NCBI GenBank assembly: GCA_032622095.1
Contig: CP136067.1
Location: 49,945,899-50,009,898, forward strand
From: Siphonodentalium dalli
Taxonomy: Eukaryota; Mollusca; Scaphopoda; Gadilida; Siphonodentaliidae
Direction: 5' to 3'
DNA length: 64,000 bases
The translations under genes and the position numbers were made by a program. This document shows, one piece after another, positions 46,836 through 58,277 of this stretch (positions within the stretch are counted from its first letter, which is position 1; each line of letters begins with the position of its first letter). The notes under the pieces are model-generated. The model was not told the origin of the DNA, did not search any database, and saw nothing but the letters and a program-made list of their open reading frames with translations.

Positions 46836-47321
46836 AGGTACGGAAGGCCTTGGTGGGTATCCTGTGAACATATTTCCACCTGTCAAAAACCGCTGCAAAC
46901 GAAAATAATATTCAAATATAGACATACTTTGTTAATATACAAATGAGAAATATCTCATAAACAGTATGTTATTGTCGTAAATTTGACGATTGTTTGACAA
47001 AGCATAAAAAGTTACTTTCTTGGTGTTTCTTTATATTATGATGGTAAACATAAAGAGCGTTCTTTGTTGCTCAATTCCTTATTTGGAAATAATAAAGAGC
47101 GTTTATACCATTTGTGTGTGATTAGCCAGTAGCATTGTGCTGCCTTCTATAACACAATCAGACTCTTGTTTAGGTAAAATTTAGTAGGTCTTTATGTGAG
47201 CATGATGTTTACGCGATAGTGATCGTATATTTGAACCAATATGTATGCCTTTTAATATTTTTCTGTTTACGGTGTTTGGAACAAATATGAATATTTTCGA
47301 CAACTAAGCCCCCTCGTCCCT
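46836..47321 (+). mobile_element. TTAA-flanked element (family R), short form
   Basis: TTAA at 46832-46835 and 47322-47325. Left AGGTACGGAAGGCCTTGGTG, right an imperfect complement (GACTAAGCC-like, ending CGTCCCT). Shares 'aataatatt' and 'aacagtatgttattgtc' blocks with 4156-5380. Contains an inverted pair 'aaagagcgtt' around 47050-47102. Confidence 0.65.
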
Positions 47322-47325
47322 TTAA

Positions 47326-48390
47326 TATAATTAATATAACATCCCTCATCCAATAATCTCCAAATTGCATATCTAAGTTCAATCCTAGTTACACGTCACG
47401 CCGCCCCTCATCATTTGCCAATTGTACACCCTTTTTTTGCTGCTGCTGCTGCAACTGTTCAATTTCTTTTAAAATTATTGAAAAAATGGCCCTCCCGCCC
47501 GCCGACATTTACTTCTGATTTTGTTTTATCATCGGTCCGCACCAAAATTGAGCACACGTCCCTATATAATATACCTATTTAAACCGAGTATACACGGTGG
47601 TGTAATAGATCAACCGTTAATTTAACCGTTTAGGTAGCATATTTCCACGTATACGTTATCACGACAAATCCCTGCTGATCTGTTATTAATGAACCAAACA
47701 CTTAACATGTCAACACACTCTGGCCCGCCAATGCTACAGTGTATAAACGTAACGGGGCAAATATGCACATTATATTGGCAGCTAACGAGAGCATTCATCA
47801 TCGGCAATCTGCTCACCTCTTTTATCCGATACGATAGAAACTAAACGATTTGTTACTTCTAATTACCCGTACTTAATTACACTACTTGCGTGTTAATAAA
47901 GTACGACCCCATTACCACTAAATGTGAAACATGGGATTTAGAACATTAATATTCACTCTTACATATTTCCACATTCAAGGTGTAATCGTATGTCAGTTGT
48001 AACGTTGTGAAACTGCAACCGAACTGAATTATTCTATGCTAAATAGTTCATGGCTGACCTGATGCATGCATCTTAGTTTTCTTGTACACTCTTAATGCGC
48101 ACTCCTCACCCACATGGAGCAGGCCATGTAGTTATATTGCTGGCATATTAACTATATTCACTAAACATGTTCATAATGTTGACTCGCTGGTCCAGTCTTA
48201 TAGCGTCCTCAACCGACAACGCCATGATGTTACATCGTAAAAGTGTGTTTTCATGTCAGCATATCAAACGGAACACAAGTTTTACACACAGTTTATCGTT
48301 GGCATTCTATAACAAACTATCAACGCACGTTCACACACTGGCAAATTTGTCTGGCAAATTTACGAAGCAATTCGTCATAGAGTGCATGTT
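47326..48390. other. No supported gene
   Basis: AT-rich. 'cactggcaaatttgtctggc' near 48335 is a decayed terminus like those of the two elements that follow. Confidence 0.4.
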
Positions 48391-48473
48391 AGGGTAGATT
48401 CAGACGCTGGCAAGTTTGCACGGTATGTTTTTGGCTCCTTGACCACATTGTGATAATTACAGTTATGCCCTGT

Positions 48474-48542
48474 GCCAATGCATTCTCTTATATATGCGAG
48501 TCGACCATAGGTCGCCTCGCATATATAAGAGAATGCATTGGC
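48474..48542. repeat. 69-bp near-perfect hairpin
   Basis: Identical in design to 34087-34155, forward central orientation. Confidence 0.9.
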
Positions 48543-48619
48543 CTAAAACAAAAAAATTAACACTTTTTTACCATTTTTTCTTACATTCTTTAACAATTTT
48601 ATAATTTTTAATGTGTTAA

Positions 48620-48688
48620 GCCAATGCATTCTCTTATATATGCGAGGCGACCTATGGTCGACTCGCATATATAAGAGAATGCATTGGC
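48620..48688. repeat. 69-bp near-perfect hairpin, reverse centre
   Basis: Reverse-oriented copy as at 12542-12610. Confidence 0.9.
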
Positions 48689-49037
48689 ACAGGCACGTTC
48701 TGTTGGGTAAAGGGTTAAGCCAACATGCATCTTTACCAAAGCTAACGACCTGAGAAGTAAAACTTCTGTAGCTCCACTTGTAACGGTGCTACTGTAATTT
48801 GCCTTCAAAATACCTGTATGGTTGATACTTGCGAGATAATTGCATGATATTACAGACAAATTCCGGTAGCATCACAACAGGTGGAACTACAGAGATTTTA
48901 TTTCGCACGTAGTTAGCTGTGGTACAGATGCATCTTATATGGTTGTTTCCGTTCATATTCTGGCACCATGTCGTTTTCTACGACAAAATGCCTGCAAACC
49001 ATACCGTGTAAACTTGCCAGTGTATGAACGTACCCTT

Positions 49038-49461
49038 AGGGTACGTTCATTCGCTGGCAAGTTTGCACGGCATTTTGTGTGAGCATTTTATCATAGAAAA
49101 CCATATGGTGCCAGAATATGAAAGACAACAAGAATATATAATGCATAATACCAAAGTTAACGACATGAGCACATGAGAAGTAAAATCTCGGTAGTTCCAC
49201 ATGTAACGGTGCTACTAACACATTGCCTTAAAATACATGTATGATTGATTCTTGCGACATAATAGCATGCAATTTACAGGCAAGTTTCGATAGCACCGCT
49301 ACTAGTGAATCTGCATAGTTTTTATTTCGCATAAATTTAGCTGTGGCACAGATGCACGTTATAAGCAGTTTTGCATTCGGTTTCTGGCACAATGTAGCTT
49401 TCTATACCAAAATGCCTGCAAAAGATTGCCCGGCAAACTTGCCAGTGTATGAACGCACCCT
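49038..49461. mobile_element. TIR element (family Y), copy 2
   Basis: AGGGTACGTTCATTCGCTGG...CCAGTGTATGAACGCACCCT, lying one base after copy 1 in the same orientation. Interior 'ttaacgacatgagcac', 'ggtgctacta' and 'tagctgtggcacagatgca' match copy 1. No host duplication was found. Confidence 0.75.
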
Positions 49462-49816
49462 TATATTATAGTGTGCTGAGATGTACTTGAACGAACGACA
49501 ACCTGCTTATAAAATGCAAACAGCTCACTGTTTACTGTATACATATGTACATATTCAGTAAGATTTATGTAATTCCATATAGTTATTATAGGCAACTGAC
49601 ATTTGCCCGAAATGCGCTTTAAAATATATAGCAAGAATCAATCGTGCAATAAGTCGTGACATTTAACCGGTCCCATAAACGATAACACAATAAAATATAT
49701 ACATGCGTCTTATGTCACTTCGGAATTTGTCAAATCGAAAGTGTGCAATAGACGGCCAGCTATGGGGAAATTCACGACGGTTTGCCAGACCATTTTGCCA
49801 GTTGTATACATATACA

Positions 49817-50258
49817 TTAACATATACTACTGATCATTTGCAGAATGAGGTCCCCAAAGAGGGTGAATTCAGTATAGCTACCCGCCCAGCGGGCTAGCAT
49901 TGAGTAAATTCACCCTCTGTGTGCCGTATTCTACTGTCCTACTCTTCTCTGGAATGTATCTTTATTATTAAATTAACCATTTCTTTTGTTTCTTTGGAAA
50001 GTTTCTTTTTCTGTTTTAGTTTAGTTTAATTTAGTTTCTCTATATCCCAAAATTGACAGAATACACATTGCGTAAGCGCGAGGTGCCCAATTAGTGCACA
50101 TCACAATATTTACGTTTTGAGAACTTAAATTTGAGTCTTAAGGTCTCCCTTAGCATATATATGAGGCCATGCAGATTGAGGTCCCTCAGATAGTGAATTT
50201 AGTGATGTTAGCCCCATGTGGGGACCTCATTCTACAAATGACCAGCGTCATATGTTGA
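49817..50258. mobile_element. TIR element with CAGAATGAGGTCCCCA ends
   Basis: TTAACATATACTACTGATCA and 'tttgcagaatgaggtcccc' at the left. Imperfect complement at the right (GGGGACCTCATTCTACAAAT through CATATGTTGA). The left TIR continues for about 80 bp, including 'gtgaattcagtatagc'. Confidence 0.65.
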
Positions 50259-50345
50259 GGTATGAACCTTCTCAGGCTACATTCACATAGATAGCAATAT
50301 TGCCAAGCAAATGTTCATCAAATTCTTCATCGCTGGCAGCAGCTA

Positions 50346-50521
50346 CAGTAATGCCCTAAATAAATCTACTCCTTAACCACAGCAGAATTATGGGGAACTT
50401 TTCAGGATTTAGTCGGAAATATGGCTTGTTGCCATTCATCGGAAAGCTCTCGGACAACAAGCCATATTAGTTACCCATAATTCTGCTGTGGTCAAGGAGT
50501 CGATTAATTAGAGCATTACTG
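50346..50521. mobile_element. TA-flanked foldback MITE (family T), medium right arm
   Basis: TA at 50344-50345 and 50522-50523. CAGTAATGCCC...GAGCATTACTG. The right arm is about 70 bp and includes 'acccataattctgctgtgg'. Confidence 0.85.
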
Positions 50522-50523
50522 TA

Positions 50524-52329
50524 TCTATTGCGCAGTTATAAGTGATCGATTTTGGCAATAGAGTATATGTCTGTTGTTTTATCGCTTGTTATATATCTAT
50601 GCAATTCGACGAATGTTCTATTGACACTTGCCAGACATGAGGGCCAATTTCCGATAAAAGTCAGTTGTAGAATAATTTCAGGAATTATATATACATACAT
50701 GTATAGCTCACTGTTCATGCACCACACGGTGAAGCATGTGTATTTATAGGTACAATTCGTTAATATCCTACAATCAATATAGCCATATACGGCAAATTGA
50801 CTGCCAAATTTGCCATTGTGTCGCATATTCAGTTTTTTTTTCTGGGAAAGGACCAGAATTTAATTTAAAAAATGCATATTGATACTAACCTCGAATGTAT
50901 ACACAGTAGGCGGGTATAGCTGACCGCTAAGTCTTTTGGTGGAAATCCCATTCGTTCAAAAAGAACAACATAATGAATTAAATCGTACTGAAGAACTGTC
51001 GTCAAAATCAGTGTATTCCTCCGTAATGAAAAAAATGTCTCCAAACAGGTACTTCCGTGTCGAGAGAAATAGAATGACAACAAAATTTAACACTTTTTTG
51101 TTTATCCTTGACTAAATTGTTTTAAACTCGGAACAAAATCTAGCATTTTTTTGTATCCTTGACTAAATTGTGTTAAACTCGGTGTTCTATGAATGAATTT
51201 GTAAAATTCCGTGAAGTAATTTCTTGAATTCCACATCCTTCTGATTCCAGTGTAAGAATGAAGATCACCGGCGTCGCTATATAAATGTCTCAAATTAGTC
51301 AATCGTATATATTTAGTGCGTTTGCATTATCTTTGAGAAAAAACACGAACGAAATTCTTTGACTACTTCCCAAAATAAACTCATCTCGTGGGTTTCGTAA
51401 TTAATATTGCCGAACTCCTCACACATATCCAGGAAGGGTGCATTCTTTCATCGAGAATAAAGCGATCGAAACGTTAGCTGCAGTATATGTCACTGTCTCA
51501 AAAGAAGACGAATTTCTAACCGTTGCGTTACGTGTAATATCCCGTTAACAAACCGATGCGTGAACAGTTTAAGAAGAAGTTTTCACACACAAACATTCTT
51601 CCTTGGTTCGAGCGTCGAAAATTACAGGGCAATTACCCGCGCGAGAAAAACTTTACAACGCTAAATTTTTCCACCGCTTCTGAATCATATTTCGGAAGAA
51701 TTGTCGAAAGTTTTTGTAACCATCATCATAATATGTGATTTATATGGGAATTATAAAGAGGCGCTCAGCGGTGGCCCCAGTGAATGCATGCCAGGCGAAA
51801 CACAATTCATTGTTCGTGCCCCGCATACCTGGCTGCCTCATCAGTTTTATCATACCGCAGGTATAGCTGCTTTCATGTCCCACAACAGGAACATGTGACA
51901 TGGTGTGTGGGGTTTTACATACAGCTGGCCGGTCCGTTAGGCTTAGGGCCGTTCTCGTGTGCATGGCGTTACAGCAAGTTTAATTACACCAACATAGTTT
52001 ATTTGTGCATTTTCCCTCTGGTTATAAAAAAAACCGATGTGCATTAAAACTTGATTACACGAACGCGGAAGTGAACGCTGAACGTAGGAATTTCGTCATG
52101 GCAGCGGTGTCGGTAACGTTAATATAAATTTCCGAATAACCAACGATATTTCTAAATACGATAAGACACCAACACGTGTAATATACAAGACTCTAACAGT
52201 TCGAGTACTATAAAAGGCAACACTACACGTCGCATTTGCTTTTCTTAATTTCTTTCTTGATTGGATTCTTATCAGTGGTATTCTATCTTTGCACAATAAT
52301 CAATAAAAGCGGCGTATTTTAAGAAATGA
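50524..52329. other. No supported gene
   Basis: Frames at 51701-51898 and 51784-52047 overlap in a slightly GC-richer stretch (PGETQFIVRAPHTWLPHQFY in one), with no domain I can name. 'tccttgactaaattg' is repeated at 51103 and 51155. Confidence 0.4.
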
Positions 52330-52473
52330 ATGTTGATTTGCTTGCATTCCATAGAGTATTGATGCAAGTTTTTCTTCTGAATTATGACAGTTTATGTGGA
52401 ACGCGACAGTTCCGCACATAAAATGTCAGACCAATTTTCACCCATGCTCTATGAAACGCAACAAAATCAACAT
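52330..52473. mobile_element. Small foldback element
   Basis: ATGTTGATTTGCTTGCATTC at the left and a mismatched complement ending AAAATCAACAT at the right. The inner part pairs 'tttatgtggaac' with 'gttccgcacataaa'. The end word also occurs alone at 17712. Confidence 0.65.
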
Positions 52474-52859
52474 CCATCAATTCAATGAAACAATGCACAG
52501 TTTGAAGCTAAGTGTATATTATCCAACTGAAACATGACCGGTTCCATTTTTGAAGCGTCACCTCTGATCAGAATGGATTAACCCGATATCGGGTCAAGAC
52601 ACCTGGGTTGTACCATGTGGTCGGTCCTATCCACCCGCTCATTGGCTGCACGGGTGGCGTGACATCTTAACCAATTGTCAACTTAATGGACAGACAGTAC
52701 CCCATTGCGTTTCCGACCGTTGAATGAACAAGACGTACCGATAATGAGCCCCTTCTGTGATATATTTAACCAATATCCTCAGAGTGTTGCCCTTGCATTT
52801 CGGCAATTGTATTAACTTATTTATATTTCGGATTTGGCGGAGTATTATAAATTGAATGC

Positions 52860-53765
52860 CTGATTGGTGTGCGACATCCCTCGTCTGATCGTCACCAAAC
52901 TTTATATTGAATATTCGCCGGGGTGACCTCTATAGATGGGAGCCGTCGATTTGTTCCGAAATTCGTTTTAAAGATGGTCGCCAGCAGCCATCTTTGATTA
53001 CAAATTCGAATCCATCGCCATATCCTCGTATTTTTGGAGAATTGTTTTGAAAATTTACAGGCATGTTTAGGATCACATCTAGAACGGATCTATCGAATTT
53101 GAACTTTTTTTTCAATGAAAAATATGGCTACGGGCAGCATTCTTGGATTTTACCCTTTACATGACAACATTCTTTGGCACACTCTCCAGACCACATCCCT
53201 CACCCGATCATCACCCAGATTCATATGGTTCTTCTGGGTGACCACTAATGGAAGCCATAAATGTATTCCGAACTTTGTTGAAACCATGGCCACTGGCTGC
53301 CATCTTGGATTTTACTCTTTGCATGACTAAATCGATCGGCAGACCCTACAGGCCACTTCCTTCATCCGGTGATCCGATCGTCACTAAACTTCATATATAT
53401 GGATCCTCGATTCATTGGGTTGACCACTAGAAGGGAGCCGTTGAAAAACAAGGCCATCAGCAGCCATCTTGGATTTCAAATTTGATTCCATCGGCACAAC
53501 CTGCAGCCTGTATTTATCGGAGAATTTTTTTGTAATTTTACGAGACATGTTTAGGATCACCTCTAGATGGGAGCTGTCTAATAAGTTAATCACCTCTAAC
53601 TCGGAGCTGTCTAATTTGAACGATTTTCGATCAATCATATGGCTGTCGGCGGCCATCTTGGAATTTACTCTTTGCAATACTAAATACTTCGGCATGCCCT
53701 ACAGCCTTAGTTTTCATCCAATTGATCCCAAACTTCGTGTGGCTCTTCGGGTTGACCTCTGGTAT
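52860..53765 (+). repeat. 'agccatcttgga' imperfect tandem array, five to six units
   Basis: Units of about 150-190 bp with 'gatcgtcaccaaactt', 'ttcggggtgacctctagatg' variants and 'gcagccatcttggatt'. Same unit as in the element at 19845-21082, but no poly-G ends here. Frames at 53115-53780 on both strands fall within it. Confidence 0.75.
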
Positions 53766-54654
53766 TACTTAACCAGTTAAACTTTCAATATTAATTATAG
53801 CCCCATTGTATGTAATGTATGACACGTTCCCCTCGCCCTGTAGAGCAACAGTGTCATTGACATTTCATTTGTCGGTACTGTATAAATGAGAGGTGTTCGT
53901 CAGTCTATACCTCTTTTCGTTCCTCTGTCCAAAACGTTTGTTGTCCAGATGATAACTGTAATACTATATTTGACAAAATTGTATTCAACTTAATATATAT
54001 GGTCTCGTATCAAAATTCGGTCCGCCAATTTCCGACGGAGTTATGCCCATTTTCGACATATATAATTATCTGTTTATTGTCTTGTCTGGATGATAATTTT
54101 AGTTGTAGTTATCCGATAGCCTTTAAATTTAGTATATGGATTAATCACATGAAAATAGAGGTCAAGTTGGAATTTGAGTCCGGTCCAACAATTTCTGACG
54201 GAGTTGTGCCCCTTTTTGACGTCGAATTTGCGGACTATTGTGATGTCCGAGTGATATAAGTTTAGTTACTGTTACAATTACTTGGTTGCTTTCAGATATC
54301 AATCAATCGGTGCGATGAATATTGTCAGAGGCAAACCCCTTGTTGACTCCGGTTGCTCTCGTGTGCGGTATATGGATTAATCTAATGAATAATTTGAATA
54401 TGCCATTTTAATTTTGGACCGGTCTAATAATTTCCGACAGAGATACTCACATTTTAGACTTGGAATTTACTGATTATTTTGGTACCCAATACAACAATAA
54501 CATAGACAGATAAAAGCTATAACCATGGACAATTTTTTGTTGCCAAAATTCTATTTTTCATTTATTAAAAAAAAAACCGACCTCACAGAGGAGGGTGTCG
54601 TGGAAACTAGCGACCCAAGCTGATAAACAGACTAAACCTGAAATCACTGCATGA
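53766..54654. other. No supported gene; diverged direct repeat
   Basis: 'caatttccgacggagttatg' (54027), 'caatttctgacggagttgtg' (54187) and 'aatttccgacagagatactc' (54428) mark three spaced relatives of one ~160-200 bp unit. Confidence 0.5.
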
Positions 54655-54927
54655 GAGACGAGAAATAAAGAGGCTCCCCGATCACGTTCCACAGGGGGAA
54701 TTGCAGTTAAACTTCCAGTGTATGTGCAACACCAGACTCGGGAAACCAGACAATACCATCCAGCAAAATATATCCCACTTCAGCCTGATTCTGATACATA
54801 TAAAAAGTTACCTCTGCCGTACGAATGGACCAAGTTGCAGTGGTTGTATATATTTGACCTAGACAAATATGCATTGTTCAAGGAGAGCCTTCTTATCTAC
54901 TGTACATTTAGAGATCCTTATAATTAA
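54655..54927 (+). CDS. Possible exon, unknown product
   Basis: The frame is open from 54655 to a TAA at 54927. About the first 60 codons look genuinely coding: GGIAVKLPVYVQHQTRETRQ, then YHPAKYIPLQPDSDTYKKLP and PYEWTKLQ, with balanced composition unlike the AT-rich surroundings. Acceptor-like TTGCAG or TTCCAG precede the densest part. The last ~25 codons are hydrophobic and AT-rich and may be intron. Family not recognised. Confidence 0.35.
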   Translation, partial: ETRNKEAPRSRSTGGIAVKLPVYVQHQTRETRQYHPAKYIPLQPDSDTYKKLPLPYEWTKLQWLYIFDLDKYALFKESLLIYCTFRDPYN

Positions 54928-55452
54928 TTAACTGCCATAATGCTGTTCTCATACACAGTACAGCAAACTCATGCGATGGGCCTCAATGGCCTCTTGTGAG
55001 TAATTCCGTAAATGTTTTAACAAAATGACTCATCCGTCAAACTTCCTGATATATCCAGTCTACACAGCACCCAGAAACGTTAAAATAATATTACGCACTT
55101 ACATAGATATATGTATTTAACATATATTTGTATACAACATATCCTACTTTGACGCATGCACACTTGTCTCTTGTTCGTCGGTTTTGAATGCAGTAACTCT
55201 TGTCAGATGAAGTGACATTTTTGTGACATGTTTAGATCTTTGTACGCGGAAAGAGCAAAACTAACACAATATAACAGAAGTCAAGTGGAGATATTTTACT
55301 TTTAAATGCTTGTTTTGTGATTCGTCCATCAGTAAACGTCATATTTAAAACCCATTGTGGTTTGACGCCTCAAGTTATTCTCTCTTTTGTGACCTCCCGG
55401 TCAGCTTCCGAATTATTTAAACTTTCATGTACTGAATGGATTATCCCATTAA

Positions 55453-55901
55453 ATGTACTCAATCCAGTACGATTGTCCCCATATAATCAGATTCCAACAA
55501 CAACAACAACATTTTTAGAAATGCCGCTTCAGTTATCAGAATCGATTAATTGCTCCAAAAATAATGCTAACCACTGTCAACTATAGTATAAACTTGCCCG
55601 ATAGGTGCTATTTGTCAACATGTCACTCGACGAAATTTGGACTTATTATCAGTAAAAAGCCTCTTGATTTTAGAGTTATCCATCTTTGTCAGCAATTGAG
55701 TCCAAGACCGTCGGGTCGTCGACTTTTTACTGGGCCACTATTAAGTCTCGATGGTGAAAAAAAAATAGATTTCAAAAATCGATATCTAATAACTCTGATC
55801 GAGCTTTGATAGGTGGGTTCCTCTGCTCGTATCAAATAATTTTACCTCCGAATCCAAATAAATAGTAATTGAGGGGCGCTTTATCGGAATATGCATCTTT
55901 A
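55453..55901 (+). mobile_element. Family Q MITE, right TTAA lost
   Basis: TTAA at 55449-55452 then 'atgtactcaatccagtacga'. Collinear with 26556-27008, including the (CAA)n tract. The right end reads 'catctttagg' instead of TTAA. Frames at 55317-55809 are repeat-derived. Confidence 0.75.
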
Positions 55902-56129
55902 GGTTATAAAAGTATACATTGGAATGGTATATTATTCATCTGGAGGAGTTATCAGACAAATAAGCAGACGACAGATAATACAATTACAGAAGGGGGGTCC
56001 TGCATTCATGTGTGGGGAATTCAACAAACGGCCAGTTGAACATGTTATCTGAACATTTCCTATGGGAACTACACGTCAGTGAGTATATATATGGTAATAT
56101 AGGGCTAAGGAGCCAGGGGGACACAAGGA

Positions 56130-56580
56130 CTATCTATCTATCTCTATATCTCTCTATATATATCTACCTCTCCCTCTCTCACTCTATCTATCTGTCTATA
56201 TATATCTCTCTCTATCTATATATCTATCTATCTATCTCTCTCTATCTCTCCCTATCTCTCTATCTGTCTCTCTATCTCTCTATATATCTCTCTATATCTA
56301 TCTATATCTCTCTATCTCCCTCTATATCTCTATCTCTTTATCTATCTGTCTATATATATCTCTCTCTATCTTTCTCTATCTATCTATCTATCTATCTCTC
56401 TATCTATATATCTCTCTATATCTCTCTATCTATCTCTCTATACCTCTCTATATATCTCTCTATATCTCTATCTATCTACCTCTCTATCTCTCTCTATCTC
56501 TCTCTAGCTATCTCTCTATCTATATATCTCTATCTCTCTATATATCTCTCTTTTTCTCTTTCTCTCCCCCTCTCTCTCTG
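56130..56580. repeat. (CTAT/CTCT)n microsatellite
   Basis: About 450 bp of TATC/TCTC words. The 216-codon Tyr-Leu-Ser-Ile-rich frame over it (56012-56662) is a translation of simple sequence and not a protein gene. Confidence 0.95.
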
Positions 56581-56972
56581 CCTCATGCTACCCCTAACAC
56601 TATCTTCTTCCTTTTCTTCCACCCCTAACTCAAATTCAGTTATATATCTCCATTTCTCCTAAAAACCATTATTTCCAACACTCCCCGTCTGACCTATACT
56701 CACTTATTGTGGACGGGGCATGTAGCCAAAGAGGAGAAGACTTCATATAAGCCATCGGGCTTGTTGTCTGATCATCGTTTCCATACATTAACTCTTCTAT
56801 TTTGCATATATGAGTCATCTGTATATAATGTTATTTGTTTGAATTTGAAAATAAAAATATGTTTCCATCAAGGACCCCGGATCAAAAGTTGAAAACAGCT
56901 GGTGAATTGTTTGAGTTTAGAAATGTTTATATCCATCCCATATATCAGCTATTCCTTGTATGTGTTGACATA

Positions 56973-57112
56973 TCGTATCGTATGGAGGTTCAAATAACCA
57001 CAGTCTGTGTATCGGTATTCCGTGTATTGATCGGCCTATCTTACCGTATGGAGGTTCAAATAACCACAGTATATATGCATCGGTATTCCGTGTATTGATC
57101 GCCTATCTTATA
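56973..57112 (+). repeat. 66-bp tandem duplication
   Basis: 'cgtatggaggttcaaataac ... gtgtattgatcggcctatct' occurs twice, 66 bp apart. Confidence 0.85.
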
Positions 57113-57325
57113 TCTCTTTCCAAATTACACATATAGATAAGATGTAGCTGTTCAAATTACCATCTCTATTTAAATATATAAGACATGTACATTTAAGTAC
57201 AACCATCTGTATATCGGCAACTAAATTGGATAAACTTATGGATACACCATTTAGACGAGTCTAAGAAACTCAAATCCCGCAGAGAATAGTGGCTGGTGTA
57301 TTGTCAGAATTGACAACACATTGAT

Positions 57326-57845
57326 CAAGCTCCATGCAGAGTTCACTCCCCTACGCAGTAGTTACCGCTGCCCGCACCGACACGCAATGTGAAGAAATGT
57401 CACATTTATTTATTTGTGACTCTTGTAGGTTACACATCATTCTGCATTATTCTGAGAAACTGATCTGTCCATATTCATTTGAAAATTGTCTAGATCAAGC
57501 CAGAATGAATTGTAAACTAGAATAATCATGATACATGTAGTATAAGACCTAATTGAGGAACGCTCTTTGATATTGGCCATTTACGAGCAAATAAATTACA
57601 AACGCTCTTTATCACAAGTTGCCGTTTGATTATAACTCCCATGCATAGTTCAACCCCCTGATATACTGGCATGACCACTGCTACCACCTAATCATAATGT
57701 GAGGAATGTTTTTGTTTTATTTGAGACTGTCTTTGCTCGGTTACAATTCACTCTGCATTATTCTGCAGAAAAAAAACTGAACTGTCCATATTCTTTTGGA
57801 AATTGGCTAGATCAACTCAGAATTAATTGTATAACCGACAAAACT
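57326..57845 (+). repeat. Diverged direct repeat, two ~200-bp units
   Basis: 57326-57525 and 57640-57845 share 'catgcagagttca'/'catgcatagttca', 'attctgcattattctg', 'ctgtccatattc' and 'gctagatcaa' in order. Between them lie two 'acgctcttt' words. Confidence 0.65.
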
Positions 57846-57949
57846 ATTAACTAACAAAATGTTGGAGTTAATAACGTAGATATTCGTGATGGCAGTGGTC
57901 AGACCAGCGTAGCTAAGGGACAGGGCTCTGCATTGAAGTTTGCATTTGA

Positions 57950-58195
57950 ATGTACCATAAGCCATTAAACGGACAATCGTGGCTCATTCGAACTTCCAAA
58001 TTATGTCTACGTAATTTGGAAGGAGGTATAACATAGGTTGACACATACACGAAATATATATATACCGGCTGCATGTGGTCTGAAAAAATACTATCCATGC
58101 TGAAAGCTATTTTCCAGCTGTTTTCAATTTTTCGCACAGAAGTGAAATAAACGCTCTTTATTTCGACAATATCAGGAATAGACTAATACGGAACA
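57950..58195 (+). repeat. Repeat flanking the 24-bp minisatellite (partner 59725-59850)
   Basis: 'tggctcattcgaac', 'cacagaagtgaaataa' and 'atatcaggaatagactaa' here recur at 59725-59850 as 'tggctcatttgaac', 'acagaagtgagacg' and 'atgtcaggaataggctaa', on the far side of the minisatellite. Confidence 0.55.
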
Positions 58196-58277
58196 CACTT
58201 GTCTGTTTCATGGCTGTTTTTTATTTGGACCCATAACATCGCGTTCAAAGTTTTTTTGTATGATTTACATGCGTCTT

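Larger units (their letters stand above)
48434..48714 (+). mobile_element. P2 MITE, left end missing
   Basis: Starts inside the element at 'ggctccttgaccacattgtg' and ends TGTTGGGTAAAGGG with TTAA at 48715-48718. Hairpins at 48474-48542 and 48620-48688 are both complete. The left TIR and left TTAA are absent. Confidence 0.75.
48391..49036. mobile_element. TIR element (family Y), copy 1, with nested MITE
   Basis: Left AGGGTAGATTCAGACGCTGG continuing CAAGTTTGCACGG. The right end is its complement with a few changes (CCAGTGTATGAACGTACCCT). It is interrupted by a 5'-truncated P2 MITE at 48434-48714. Collinear with copy 2 through 'ctaacgacctgagaagtaaaa'. Confidence 0.7.

Noticed and set aside
53115-53780. 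ORFs of 60-103 codons on both strands
   Set aside because: All inside the 'agccatcttgga' tandem array. Frame differs from unit to unit.
56012-56662. 216-codon Tyr/Leu/Ser/Ile-rich ORF
   Set aside because: Translation of a (CTAT/CTCT)n microsatellite.
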